Notes: generated by a model not told the origin, from the letters alone. A stretch of DNA of 64,000 nucleotides from Begonia masoniana (GCA_022432975.1 CM039509.1:18551760-18615759); one strand, 5' to 3'; shown: positions 23,758-35,401, numbered from the stretch's first letter. Made by a program: numbers and translations.

Positions 23758-24610
23758 TAGGGGTGGGCAGAACCGGCCCTGAATCGCAAAATCGAACCGG
23801 ACCGACGGTCAGGGCTGGTTCTTGGTCGGTTCTGCCCGCCATGGAACGGGTCCCAGTTCCTTGAATTGAGGAACTGGGAACCGCGGTCTGGTCCCCGGTT
23901 CTCTGTACCAGGACCGGGCACTCCCATGGGAGAACCGACCCATGGGTCGGCCCGGTGGGTTATCCGACCCATGGGTCGGATAACTTAAAAAAATTAAAAC
24001 CACTCCTCAGCACTAAAGCATTGCTTCTTCCCCACAATTTCTCGCAGCCAGACTCAGACGCCCTAGCTCTCACTTCCTCTGCTCGCGCCGCCTCTGCTCT
24101 CGCCGTCTCCACTCTCGCTGCCTTTTCTCGCTCTCTCCTGGTCGCCTCCGCTCGTGCTCGCCTGCTCGCACCGTCTTCGCTCTCTCTGCCCGCCTCTGCT
24201 CCTGTCGTCTCCGCTCTCGTTGCCTCTACTCGCGCTCGCCTGGTCGTTTCCCGCTCGCCTCGCCTCAACTCTGCTTGCCTGGTCAGAAATTTTTAAAATC
24301 AATGTTGGAGAGTCTCCAATGTTCCCTTCTACCAGATCTATGGTTTCGACTTTTGGGTAAACCAGATCTATGTTTTGTTTTATTTTTAAATTAAAAAAAA
24401 ATTAAAATACATGGGAGGGAACCGGTACCGAACCGGCACTGGACCCGAATTTGCGGTCCGGTTCCAGTTCGGTACCGGTTCTGCTAAGGACCGATTCGGT
24501 ACCGGTTCCGCTAAGGACTGGTTCCGGTTTCGGGAATTAAATTCCCAAAACTACTGGTCCAGTCTGGTTCCAGGCCAGAACCGACCCGGACCGGACCGTG
24601 CCCAGCCCTA
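23758..24610. mobile_element. Non-autonomous hAT element, 853 bp, TSD CACAGGGG
   Basis: Terminal inverted repeats TAGGGGTGGGCA and, inverted, TAGGGCTGGGCA are flanked by a perfect 8-bp TSD (23750-23757 and 24611-24618), the hAT signature. The interior lacks transposase. Subterminal regions are rich in AACCGG/CCGGTT words, and the centre is a C/T-rich stretch. The paralogous site in copy 2 (about 28977-28990) is empty, so insertion followed the duplication. Several Arg/Ala-rich frames across it are artefacts of its composition. Confidence 0.93.
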
Positions 24611-24618
24611 CACAGGGG

Positions 24619-25777
24619 TATAATAAAATAATATGAGTTTCATCTCATCAAAATAAAACCCTCAAATGCAAATAAGTAAAGAAAATGAAAGTTGAGCCTC
24701 CTCTTACGTCGGTTGTTGAAAATCTCCCTGACTAAAACCTGAAAAGGAAAATCGTTAGAGTGAACCAACTAAACTCATTAAAGATAAAGTTTTACATTTA
24801 GTGTTGAAGCAAGAAAAATAAATGAACATACTAAGTATATTTCTTTTATAATAAAAACTGAGTGGAAATATTCAGTGAGGTAAGTTTCAAAATATTTCAT
24901 TATATTGTGATATATACTTAAAATAGGCATTTACTGGATAGTATAAAAATTTCAGTAAAAATGGAATCACTCACAGAATTCAATCACACCATGCCATATG
25001 CAGAAATAATAATAAAACGATATTCGACAATCACAAAGGTATAAACGACCTGATCAGATTTAAGATTTTTCGCTCAAAGATACAGCATATACACCTTTAC
25101 TCTATTTAATAAGCAACTATCAAATATGTAATGAAATAAGATCCTTACATGGATCAATTAAATTTGGTTCATTCGACCAAGATGATCAATAATATAATGT
25201 GTATGTTAAAAGAAAACATATACAATGAAAATTAGATAAATAATATAAAAAAGAACGAAACATAAAAACAACTACGTCATTTTATATTGGAATACGTCAT
25301 TTTATATTGGAATATCTTCAACATTGTCTAAAAACCGAAAACAGAAGAAACTTACAACTTAAAGCAGAAATGCTCCATAGCAACATGGAGAGTTATAATC
25401 TATTTATAATCTATTTATAATCTATTTTGACATTTACTCTTTTAATTTTTCAAAAACGTATTAGTTTATTTATTCTAGGATTTACACAAAAAACCTTAAA
25501 ATATAGAAAATTAACAAAATCACCCTTAAATTTATTTTTTTATAAGCAAAGTTGTCATTAAATTATATGTCATTAACAACATAATCCTCAGTATGATACA
25601 AGGATCTCCCTTTGAGTTCTCTGGTAGAAATTCAAAATTTTGGAATCCTCAAGCATCTAAATTAATGGTTCACATAACTAACTCGAAGATCAACATATAG
25701 TCTCGCCCTATTCATAAATCAGAAACCCTTGGGTCACAACTTGAAAGTCTAGCGCCTCGACTTGAGAGCGAAGCGTT
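24619..25777. other. AT-rich intergenic region
   Basis: No gene seen. There are small direct repeats: ACGTCATTTTATATTGGAAT twice (about 25274-25312) and AATCTATTTAT three times (about 25397-25432). Confidence 0.6.
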
Positions 25778-26153
25778 TGTAACGACTCATTTTTCCAGCA
25801 AGATATTGTCTGCTCTGGGGATTGTACCGTAATCTAATATCCTCCCCTCACGGCTTTTTTTGGCGAGGACTTTCCAATCGGTCACCCAACCTGGTACTAC
25901 TCTCGCTGAAGCACTTTTAACTTCGGAGTTCTTATGGGATCCGTTGTCAATTGTGCTTCAAAACGCGTCTTACTATCTTGGGAGAGTCTCTTTACATATG
26001 TTTCATTTCTATATACTTTTCCAAGCGATGTGGGATTGTGACGATCCTCTTTTTACGACCTGTCACCATCCAATTCGCCCGCGTGGACGTACCGCCATCC
26101 AAGTTCCGGTTCGTGCAGCCTTCGTCACATACTTATACATCTGAGTCATTACA
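25778..26153 (-). repeat. Cassandra left LTR (3' LTR)
   Basis: TGTAACGACTC...GTCATTACA. The 5S-like region on the minus strand reads GATCCCATAAGAACTCCGAAG, then GTTAAAAGTGCTT and a GGGTGACC-type box, corresponding to the internal Pol III promoter of 5S genes. Confidence 0.88.
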
Positions 26154-26206
26154 ATCACCCCCCTCGTTGGCCACATTTCCGGTTGGGTACAGGCTCTGAT
26201 ACCATT

Positions 26207-26583
26207 TGTAACAACCCATTTTCCCAGCAATATATTGTCCGCTCTGGGGATTGGGCTGTAGCCCAATATCCTCCCCTCATGGCTTTGTTTGGCGAGGACT
26301 TCTCAGTCGGCTACCCAACCTACTACTACTCTCGCCAAAGCACTTTTAACTACGGAATTCTTATGAGATCCGTTGTCAATTGTACTCCAAAACGCGTCTT
26401 ACTATCTTGGGAGGTTCTCTTTACATATGTTTCATTTCCATATACTTTCTCAAGCGATGTGAGATTGTGACGACCCCCTTTTTACTACCCATCACCTTCC
26501 GGTTCCCCCGCGCGAACGTATCGCCATCCGAATTCTAGTTTGTGCAGCCATCGTACACATACTTACACATCTGGGTCATCACA
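26207..26583 (-). repeat. Cassandra right LTR (5' LTR)
   Basis: TGTAACAACCC...GTCATCACA, with the same 5S-like block carrying more substitutions (GGCTACCCAACC instead of GGTCACCCAACC on the plus strand). Confidence 0.88.
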
Positions 26584-27870
26584 GTTGTGACACTATAATT
26601 CAGATCGATAGTCCCATTCGGAAATTTTTTTTCGAAGATCGACCCTTAGGATGATGATGCAATGGTAGGTTTAATGAGCTCAAGTCCATAGATCACTCGG
26701 TGTACTAAGACTTGGAAAATTATCAAACAACCGTCCATTTAATCCAATTTAGACCAACATTGGCACAAAGTCTTGTACACGACTAACTAGGTCTATTTAG
26801 ACGATAAGGTTGACTCTTGCGATGAAGCATTTGCAATTTATGAATAATGTGTTAAATATTCAACTGAACCTTTTTATGAGGGTACGAATTTGTGATGACG
26901 GTTGTGTATGGTCATTTACAATTAACTTGTGCTTAGGTGCATCGTAGCGTTTACTTTTTGATACAAGTATGTTCCATTTGAAAGCCCCATTATCATGGGT
27001 GTTATTTCTTTTAGTGGTTCATGGTACTTATATTTTATTTTCTTATTTAATGAATCGAAATAATTATTAAGCGGTGAATTCATATTGGATGGTTGAGATT
27101 AAGCCCCTAATTACATTTTGATGGTTAGTGCATCTAAATAAGTTTATAGCGACTCTATCAAGAACTTGTAAAACCAATACTTATTAAGAGACAAATCAAG
27201 CTTACAACAATCTTCTTTACCTTCAAATCATCTTCAAGAGAATCAGTCGTTCATGGATCAATGTACGTTTTCTCGATTATTTGTCAACAAAATACATATG
27301 GTTTTAAGATATTTGCATAATCAATTAATTTTGAAAGTTCACATAATAAATATGATCCAAAAGAATCCATCGGAGAGAAGTCCTTGTGCCCGTTGAACTC
27401 CATTGTGTTTGCCATGTATGTTTATGAGCTTGTTACTAAAGGTTTAGTGCTCGCTTCAAAGAAAAGTTATTTAATTTTGCTCGCTTTAAAAGGATATTGC
27501 TACTAGCACATAATATTGTTAGAGATAGTCATTGTACTTGTGTAAACATTAAGGAAAGTTTTCATCTATGGTTTGATTCTCGATTTTAACCAAACTGAAA
27601 TCAAACTGAATCTTAAGGTTAAGCTTGATTTGGTTCCTCCTTATCACCTGGTTAGGTTATAGTTTTATTTATCTGAAACCTTAGGTGATTGGGTCGGTTG
27701 GGTTTGAATTCCAAAAAATATTTATTAAATGACTTATTATATTGGTAAGATAGATTACAAAAGTTTTTCTAAACCGTAAGCAAGCATTTTAAAAAGTAAC
27801 CTATAATAGATCAATCCATGGCTCTTATTATACCGACTATTCTTAAAAATGTAGATTATGAAGCGGCAGC

Positions 27871-28341
27871 TTAGAAGTCTTCGTGGAAGTGAGAGTGGGT
27901 TGGCTTATCAGGGTCTGGATTTTCAACTCCATCAGTCTCTCTGAGCCAGTAGGTTTCTTCCAACGAAGCTGCAGTCTCAGGAACGTCCTTCGTTACCCAT
28001 TCTTGGCCTTTTGGAACGTATATGCCTGTTCTTGGATGTGGCACCCAGCTCCATGCTTTCTCCTCTTTTCCTTCTCTCTCATCCTTTTCTCTCTCCTTAA
28101 TCCTCCCCGTCAGATTTCTCTTCTCTATCCTACTTTCCCCTCCATCCCTGCACACAACGCGTAGTAAAACGCTCAAGAATTATTGAACATAGGCATCTGG
28201 GTTTGTATTTTCAGTAATGTTTCTCGATCTCAGTCAATATTTAAAGTCAAAAAACTGATTATAATTTGCTAAAACACTTTCTGAAAAAACTGATTACCGA
28301 ATCCACATCCTTCTCTGCACGATTGAACTAAGTTTTACCAT
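27871..28341 (-). CDS. Small two-exon plant protein, LEA-like (copy 2)
   Basis: Same structure as the gene at 17870-18341: exon 1 28341-28298 and exon 2 28147-27871, with identical splice signals, 106 residues. By eye it differs from copy 1 at seven residues: Arg5 to Ser, a Glu to Asp in the charged stretch, Thr to Pro in WVPH(T/P)R, Ile to Val in GIY(I/V)P, Met to Thr in EWV(M/T)KD, and two near the C-terminus. The P and V forms fit the pattern of the wider family, so this may be the more conserved copy. The upstream region is free of transposons for at least 650 bp, until K. The LEA-like assignment is tentative. Confidence 0.65.
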
Positions 28342-28475
28342 AGAAAGCAAACACCACCTTCCTCCAGCAGCAGCAGCAACAAAACACCAAAAACAAACTC
28401 AAAATTTGTATAGTTGTTGAGAGAAATAGGGCTTGTGTATTCCAAAGCACCTTTGAGTAACCTCCTTTTCTTGCG

Positions 28476-28483
28476 TATTTATA
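28476..28483 (-). promoter_or_regulatory. TATA box of gene copy 2
   Basis: TATAAATA on the minus strand, about 135 bp upstream of the inferred ATG, in the same context as copy 1 (GCGTATTTATATTGACAAAAG on the plus strand). Confidence 0.6.
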
Positions 28484-29001
28484 TTGACAAAAGTTGGGAC
28501 GGGAGCATAAATACTTTTTATATCACATCAGCTTCAACATCGTTTGCAGACCATTGAATATAAAGGTGAATAAGTTCTGATTATTTCCACTTCTAATCAT
28601 CTGATATTTCGGAGAATTCAAAAGCACAAAGGCTATATTTTTACCAAAGGTGTTCTTTTCTTGAGTAATTTAGTTGTAGATTTGTTGCTTTAAAGTTGGT
28701 TGATTGGTGTAAGTATAAATTTGTTGGTTGGATACTCTAGACGAAGTTCGATATGTAACGACCAACGAGAAACTCGAGAAAAATGAAAAACAACCTGTCC
28801 CAAAAGGAACTGAATCGCCTGATCTTTATCGAAAATTTAATATAAGCAGGGGAACACCATTTAAAATAAATATAAGCCGATGCCCATCCCAATTGAGTTA
28901 AAGCATACATCCAATCATTACATCATAGATAGAATAATAACATAGGTCCATTAAACTATTCAAAATAAAAATAACTAGACAGAGGTCTAATAAAATAATA
29001 T

Positions 29002-29505
29002 TGTTAAAATTATAAAGATTTATAATTCTAGTTGGATCTAAATTGTTAAACTATAAATTATACATTATGTTATCATCAGGTTTAAATCCATATTAAAGTG
29101 ATTTAATATAGTTTCAACAGACTTTGGAGTATATTAAATATAATATGGTTATATTATGTGTAGAGACACTAGGGGTAATTTACCAATTTGTGATGGACAA
29201 ACTGATAAATTACCCAATTATGTTTAATATAGGGTTATGGTCCCCAATTCATAATTGAACCCTTTGCCTCCTTAGAACCACCATCATTCTAGAGAGACAT
29301 TAGAGAGGGCAATTGTCAAATCGGAAGATCTACGTACCCGATCTACGGTATTTTGCATTCAATCAATAGATCTGGGTATGTCATTCTTATTTTACGATTT
29401 ACTTGTAGAATTTCTAACGTATCGATCAAGAGGGCTCTCGCTCTTTTCAGATTTGTAAATTTATTCTAGATTCAATTACTCTGGTTATTTTTATTGAATA
29501 TAAAA
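29002..29505 (+). repeat. K 5' LTR (about 504 bp)
   Basis: Starts TGTTAAAATTATAAAG at a clean junction with duplicated DNA. The right edge is set by the PBS TGGTATCAGAGCC at 29508-29520. The 3' LTR is beyond the window. Confidence 0.75.
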
Positions 29506-29507
29506 AT

Positions 29508-29520
29508 TGGTATCAGAGCC
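29508..29520 (+). other. K primer binding site
   Basis: TGGTATCAGAGCC, complementary to the plant initiator tRNA-Met 3' end. Confidence 0.88.
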
Positions 29521-29961
29521 GGTTACGTTAGACTACAAGTAATCGATTTTTTTTGGCTTGAAATTCGAAAAAGCATCAATTTTTTTAATTTTTGGAATTA
29601 TTTTTTAGGGCTATAATTTTGCATCTAATTCCGCTAGTATGCATGTTTTGATGCCTTAAAATTGGTTTTTTGTTGATGCACGTTAAGGATTATTGCCCGA
29701 TCTATCATTATTTTGATAAATCGGACAATTTAGGGGTGAAAAATCTGCTGGAATCGGTGAGATTCCGGCGATTTTCATTGATGGTTCGCAGCCCCTCTCC
29801 TGTGGTTTGGGACGATTCAGTCTGATTGGGTTAGGTTTGGTTCAAATCGGACCAAACTATTTGGGTTCGGACCCACTTGGACCAAACAAACTCGGTTCGG
29901 TTACGGTTTGAACCAATTTTTTGGTTGGTTCGACCCAGACCGATTCAGTTTGGGTTGAACC
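29521..29961 (+). other. K untranslated leader, left part
   Basis: Non-coding. The distal 180 bp are filled with GGTTCGG/GGACCAAA-type words; the right part of the leader resumes after C at 46866 with the same composition. Confidence 0.6.
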
Positions 29962-30960
29962 TGTGACGACCCTAATACTGTACCCCATTTCCGTATTATT
30001 TTTTTATTTTTTATTTTTAAACTCTATACTTTAATAAACTCTAGGCGGAACCTAAACAGAAATCGAAACCAGAATCGAAATCGGAATAAGAATCTATGTT
30101 TTAAAACATTTAATACAACTTAAAACAAATTAAATAAATTAATTAAAAACTATAAAAACAATTAAAAAAAACAAATAATTAAAGGGAGGGCAAAACTGTC
30201 CAGTCTGTGACAAAAGGGGCAGCGAACAGTCGCTGCAACATGCAGCGAGCAGCGATCTTCCATGCGTTCCCTTGCCTCCTTCAATCGCCTTCATCCTCTC
30301 ATTTTTCTACAATTGCTCTATGGAATTCCAGAGAGCAAAACACTTAATGAAAACTCTCTGGAATCCGATTGCAGAGAGCAACCTCATACCAATTTCTCAT
30401 CAATAACCATAATCTACTTATAACTTAAACTCAACCAAAATGTATTCTAGACTCAATCAACTTGCAGCGGACTTTGCGGAATCCAACTGCGTAGATAGCT
30501 CTAAAAACCGAGCATATCCGTAACCATCCTAAAACCATAAAAAACATTCCCATAACGTTTAATTAACAGTTTAAACTAAAACATTTTCTATATACAGTTT
30601 ACCAAAACATTTGAAACATTAAACATAAAACCTATCAACTACCAGTACCAAACATCCTATAATTTCTATACAAACATCAGCCCAAAATGTCCCAAACCCT
30701 CAAAATCTATACATACTGTCCCCACGGGTCAGGTAAGCGTCGACTGCGCCAGCACACCACCGCAGCCATCCTCCGTCAACTAGACTCAAGCCTCAGGAGG
30801 AGGAATCTCATCCTCACCTGTATCCTCGTAATCACCTACACCATACATACACACTATGAGATGAAATCCTAGTAAACTCTACGTAAATGCAATGCATGTT
30901 GTACGTATGAGTTCGATAAATCATGCTTTATTTTCTTTACTATGCAATGCACGATAGGTG

Positions 30961-32538
30961 TGTAGGATCGGAATTGTCTAAGAGGGGGGTGAATTAGACT
31001 TTTAAAAATTAATCTAATATTCAATTAGTGTTACTCTCTTAATTGATTTAATTGCAAATAAGGTAATATCAAAATTAAAGAGAGAGTAAGAGAGATTCAA
31101 CACCAATATTTTTTACGTGGTTCAGCCAAACTGCCTACGTCCACGCTCCAAGGCTCACCCCTTGAAGATCCTTACCCTTCTCCTCACGAGAAATAACTGA
31201 TCGGGATTCCGGGCTCCGATCAACTGCCTTTACAATTCTGGATTGAACTTCACGGGCGTCAATCCACTGCCTTATACAGATTTGAGTTTGTAAAATATAG
31301 ATCTCAGACTACAATCTCACAAAAGTGAATCTCAAGTTAGGATTGAGAGATGTAGAGAAGAATACAGAGTGTGCAATAACTTTCGCAGCTAGGGCTCAGA
31401 ATTCAAATTTGGCAAAAGTTAGTCTTCGAGCCTTTTCTTCTGCTTATATACTCTGTATGAATTTTCTTCATAAAATTGAATGCTTCTTTCTTCAAAATGG
31501 AGAAAAGTTACCGTTGGGAAGCATCCGTACTGAAGCAGCTATCCGTTGCGTATTAAAATGTTGTTCGTCGTCGCCATTAAAGGTCTGGAGTTAATGCTGA
31601 AAACGACGTCACTGTAGCTTCGCGGCTAACTTTGAATTCTGGCGGAAGATTACCGGAAGATGTAGCTTCAAAACACTTGACACGTCATCAGAATGAGTAA
31701 GCTTCAAAACGTCACCGGCATAAGTGTCTGGAAGCTTCATCGGCAGGCGCAACGTGAAAATCCGTCGGCAGATGCATCGAAGTCCATCGGCATGTGCAGC
31801 TTAAAAAAAAACAATCGGCAGGTGTAGGCGTTGAATTCCATCGGCAGACGTATCCTTAAATTTCACCGGCACAGACAATCTTCAAAGCCATCGGTAGATA
31901 TTTCTTTAAAAGCGCCATCGGCAGAAGTCTCTTTAAAAACCATCGGCAGATGAACTCATGAAAATTGTCGTCTAGTGATAGGCATGAGCAAGCTTGAACG
32001 TCATCGGTGTGAGTAGCATCAAATGCTATCGGAAGATCCATCTTGACACGTCATCGGCAGATATCTTCAAAACCGCTTCGGCAGATGAAACAAATAAGTA
32101 CTTTGACTACGTCATCGGTAGATGTCTTCAAATATCATCGGCAGATGTAGCATATGAGAACTTTGACACGTCATCGGCATCTGTCTTCAGAAACAGCTAT
32201 CGGCAGAGAAAACATGTACTGACTTGACACGTCATCGGCATATGTCTTCAAAGATCATCGGCAGATGTAGCATATGAGAACTTTGACACGTCATCGGCAT
32301 CTGTCTTCCATTTTTTTATGTATAGTCATCGGTAGAAACGTTTTACAGCCCTGTTTTTCTGTTCTGCTCTGTATACTCAAAATGATTTTATTAGACAACT
32401 AAAATACCCTTTTTCAGGGTATTGTCAACCAAACTTGTATTGATAATTCTTATTTAAATACACATAATCAAATTGTATACTTAATACACAAATACATAAT
32501 AAAAAACAAATTATGACTTAAACATTCTATAAGTCAAC
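30961..32538 (-). repeat. E 3' LTR (about 1.58 kb) with iterated ATCGGCAGATG motifs
   Basis: Left edge TGTAGGATCGG, right edge at AAGTCAAC next to the purine tract. Between about 31690 and 32335 there are some 20 copies of a degenerate motif, consensus near TCATCGGCAGATG, spaced about 30 bp apart. Several are preceded by GACACG to give GACACGTCATCGGC. See findings for the match with H. Confidence 0.88.
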
Positions 32539-32540
32539 TA

Positions 32541-32556
32541 TCTCCCCCTTTTTGAT
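32541..32556 (-). other. E polypurine tract
   Basis: Plus strand TCTCCCCCTTTTTG, i.e. CAAAAAGGGGGAGA on the minus strand, next to the 3' LTR. Confidence 0.85.
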
Positions 32557-32609
32557 TATGACAATATAAATTTGATTAACTAGGATACTCCCCCATAATT
32601 CTAACCGCT

Positions 32610-32702
32610 CCCCCATAGAATATGCATGTTATTCAATTAACCATTCAGAGTAATTCCAATAGAATATGCATGTTATTCAATTAACCATTCAGAGCAATTC
32701 CA
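32610..32702. repeat. 44-bp direct duplication in E
   Basis: ATAGAATATGCATGTTATTC, with the bases that follow it up to the AATTCC, occurs twice back to back between the third ORF and the 3' LTR, with one or two differences. Confidence 0.8.
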
Positions 32703-32847
32703 GAAACACAGAGTATATCCAAAACTTCAATTCCAATCAAATATAGTATTCTCCCCCATTGACATTATCAAAAACAATGCATTCAATATTAGAGTATGTA
32801 TAGTAAACTAAAGAGAGTCATTGAAAGGAACAGCTAAAAAAAAATCA

Positions 32848-35055
32848 CTATCTGAAGCGATCTAAATGACGATTCCAAAAAGCTCTCTGAACAAGAGAGG
32901 GCACGTCACGGTGGAGATTGAAAAAGCCATCCACCAGAGCTTGAAGGAAAACATGATCTCTTGGGAGAGGTGACTGATAGACCACCATCGCCAGACAGGG
33001 AGCAGGAGGTGGAGAAGGCTCTCTGGACACCACCATGTCCATGCACGGAGGAGACTCGACAGAAGGATGAGAGCACACATCCATACATGGTGGAGGAGAA
33101 GCTCCCATTGGACTGGCTGGAGGAAAGGAAGATTCAGGAGCTGAGGAAAATGTAGGAGGAGTGATCTTGAGCTCAGCCTCATGAATGTCTAAGGACATGA
33201 AACGCACATCTTCCATAACAGCAGGCCTGGTAAGAGGAAGAAACAAATCTTCATAGCAGGCCTCGGGAGCATTGAGACCAGAACCTGAAGGTTCGGGTTC
33301 AGGCTCAGGTTCAGGTGTCAAGGCGGCAATGGACAATTGAAGTTTCTCAAGTTCTCTGACAACCATTCGCCTATCACCATCAATCTTTGTAGTCAACAGG
33401 CCAAGACCTGTATCCAAAGCAAAACCCATGGACTGATGATTCTGATCAATTTTATTTTGGATGGTTTCGAGGGCAGTGCTGAGGTTGTTAATAGAGGCTT
33501 GCATCTCATTGTACTGAGCCTCTGTGAAAGAAAATCTCATGTTATATGTTATGGGAGTGGCAGGAGATGCAGGAGTATTGGAGAGAGGTGGTTGGACTGG
33601 CAGAGCTATTGGAGCAGATTGGACAGGTGATGGAGGGAGCACCTCTTGCTGAACAGGAGATGGATGAGGTGAGGGTTCATGAGTTGGAGAGGGAGGAGCT
33701 GAAGGTTCATGATTTGGAGATGGAGGGGCTGAAGATGGTTGGACTGGAACTGGAGAAGCTGTAGGTGGTAAGGAAAGTGTAGGTGGTGAGGGAGGTGAAG
33801 GAACTGGAGATGGTAGAGCTGAAGGTCCATGAGTGAGTATGGAAGAAATGGCTCGCATTACCGGAGAGATGGAAGGATAAATAGGCTTAGAAGGTAGAAT
33901 GAGAGACGGTGGAGGTGAACGAGGAGGTTCAGGTAAAGGTAGGGACACAGAAGAGGGAGCAGATGTGGCCTCTGAAATAGGTTCCAAGGAGGAAGAAGCA
34001 ATCCGACGCTTACGCACTAAAGGAGAAGGTGGGGGACTTGAATCCTGAGAATGACTGACAGTGTGATCTCCTCCTTCAGCAGTTGACTCCTCAGGCAGGA
34101 TAAGCTTGCGTTTACCACGCCTGACAGGAACTGGCTTAGAAATCTTCTGCTTAGCCTTCTTCAAGGCAGGCACTCCTTGTTCGATTCTTTTTAATCCCAT
34201 CTTGTTGAGAGTGACTTGAGAGTAATAATTTGAGGGCAGAAGTCTCACAGGCTCTTCCTCCTCAGGAAGGACAACCTCAAGATGAGCAAATAACCGCATA
34301 AGAAGCAAATTATACGGTAAGGATGTAGCCTTAGAGGAAACTGCTAAAATCATCCTTCGAACCACAATGTACCCAACATTGAAGGGTGTCTTGAAATAGA
34401 GGGCAAACAGAACAAATAGCTCCATTGAGCTCACCTCGTCATAGTGTCCTCCCTTGGGAACAATATTGAAATCAATCATATGACGAAATACTTTGGCCCT
34501 CGGGGTCAAATGTCTGCCCTTTAACTGATCAGGAGAAGAATTAGGGTCCAAAGCAATTTCCCTTAAGAACTGAAAACCATCTTCTGTTCCAAAGAAGGGT
34601 AGATCAGGGCCAGTCACATATTTGTAGGGGCAGTTATCCAAATGAGGAGCTTTCAGAAGAGCATTTATGGACTGCGGGGTTATTTCTATGCATTTGTTAT
34701 ATACATAGCTCCTAATGGAAGAAAAATCAGAGGTAAAGCTAAGATTAGCATAAAACATCCGGATAGCTTCCGGGTAGAAGAAGGATTCGGTTTCAAACAG
34801 TCCAATTAACCCAAGATCCGTCAAGGGTTCTATAATGTCCATCCCAGCTAAAGTTTCAAAATCAATACCTTTACTGAGAATTAACGATCTGAACTGGTAA
34901 TCGTCATGAAACTTTTTCTCGGCAGCTTTAGTGAGAAAGTAGAAAGATGGAAACTCATTCGCCCTTGGAATCTCACGAGGAGGGCAAGCAGAAACCTTAG
35001 CCTTTTTCTTGGCCTGAACGGAAATGGCTTGAGACGTAGAACCGGTATGCTCCAT
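32848..35055 (-). CDS. Third ORF of E (env-like position, plant retrotransposon protein)
   Basis: The open frame extends to 35355 with a GTG start (835 codons). I prefer the ATG at 35055 (735 residues, MEHTGSTSQ), because the first 100 codons overlap the ATCGGCAGATG-type repeats; the ATG at 35187 is an alternative. The N-terminal 250 residues (ANEFPSFYFLTKAAEKKF, YNKCIEITPQSINALLKAPH, LTPRAKVFRHMI) resemble the domain known as putative plant transposon protein. A Pro/Ser-rich middle follows, then a coiled-coil-like stretch (NNLSTALETIQNKIDQNH) and a Pro-rich end. I see no signal peptide or membrane segment, so an envelope role is unsupported. It lies 47 bp after the pol stop, as in SIRE-type elements. 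The frame is intact; its function is unknown. Confidence 0.75.
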   Translation of the reverse strand: MEHTGSTSQAISVQAKKKAKVSACPPREIPRANEFPSFYFLTKAAEKKFHDDYQFRSLILSKGIDFETLAGMDIIEPLTDLGLIGLFETESFFYPEAIRMFYANLSFTSDFSSIRSYVYNKCIEITPQSINALLKAPHLDNCPYKYVTGPDLPFFGTEDGFQFLREIALDPNSSPDQLKGRHLTPRAKVFRHMIDFNIVPKGGHYDEVSSMELFVLFALYFKTPFNVGYIVVRRMILAVSSKATSLPYNLLLMRLFAHLEVVLPEEEEPVRLLPSNYYSQVTLNKMGLKRIEQGVPALKKAKQKISKPVPVRRGKRKLILPEESTAEGGDHTVSHSQDSSPPPSPLVRKRRIASSSLEPISEATSAPSSVSLPLPEPPRSPPPSLILPSKPIYPSISPVMRAISSILTHGPSALPSPVPSPPSPPTLSLPPTASPVPVQPSSAPPSPNHEPSAPPSPTHEPSPHPSPVQQEVLPPSPVQSAPIALPVQPPLSNTPASPATPITYNMRFSFTEAQYNEMQASINNLSTALETIQNKIDQNHQSMGFALDTGLGLLTTKIDGDRRMVVRELEKLQLSIAALTPEPEPEPEPSGSGLNAPEACYEDLFLPLTRPAVMEDVRFMSLDIHEAELKITPPTFSSAPESSFPPASPMGASPPPCMDVCSHPSVESPPCMDMVVSREPSPPPAPCLAMVVYQSPLPRDHVFLQALVDGFFNLHRDVPSLVQRAFWNRHLDRFR

Positions 35056-35401
35056 TGAAAGACTAGGAGTCGAGAAAGAGGGTTGGTAGGGCTGGGGAAT
35101 TTTGCAGAAAGAGCGCGAAAAATGAAGAGTTTCAGCGAAGAAGGATGAATTTAAAAGAAATAAATCGACGCCCGACGAAGAAGACATACGTGTCGGCAGA
35201 ATGAGGAATACATCTTCCGATGGGTTACACGTGTCGGCAGATTGAGGAAAAACATCTTCCGATGGAATAGAAAAACACTGCATCTGCCGATACCTACCGG
35301 TAGAAATGCATCTTCCGATGCTTAGAGAAAAATCAGCATCTACCGATGCATTCACAACAAGGAATTGCTAACACTTAGGAATTTTTCTAAAAGAGACAGA
35401 A

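Larger units (their letters stand above)
25778..26583 (-). mobile_element. Complete Cassandra (TRIM) element, minus orientation
   Basis: Two LTRs of 376 and 377 bp flank only 53 bp of interior. On the minus strand the interior has a TGGTATCAGAGCC primer site (26192-26204) and a purine tract (reverse of ACCCCCCTCGTTGG at about 26157-26170). Both LTRs contain a diverged 5S-rRNA-like segment (about 25873-25943 and 26305-26375), the hallmark of Cassandra. It encodes no protein and must be mobilised in trans. The LTRs are visibly diverged and no clean TSD is seen (GCGTT and GTTGT). It sits at the junction of the two duplication copies. Confidence 0.9.
26584..29001. repeat. Segmental duplication copy 2
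   Basis: Tandem paralogue of segments a, b and c of copy 1 in the same order and orientation, without D, the MULE, N or the hAT element. It has two stretches absent from copy 1: about 26711-27153 and about 27456-27660. Its right end is interrupted by copia element K after AATAATAT. Confidence 0.9.

Noticed and set aside
32848..35055. Envelope protein in E
   Set aside because: Position fits, but no signal peptide, transmembrane segment or cysteine pattern is visible; described only as a third ORF.
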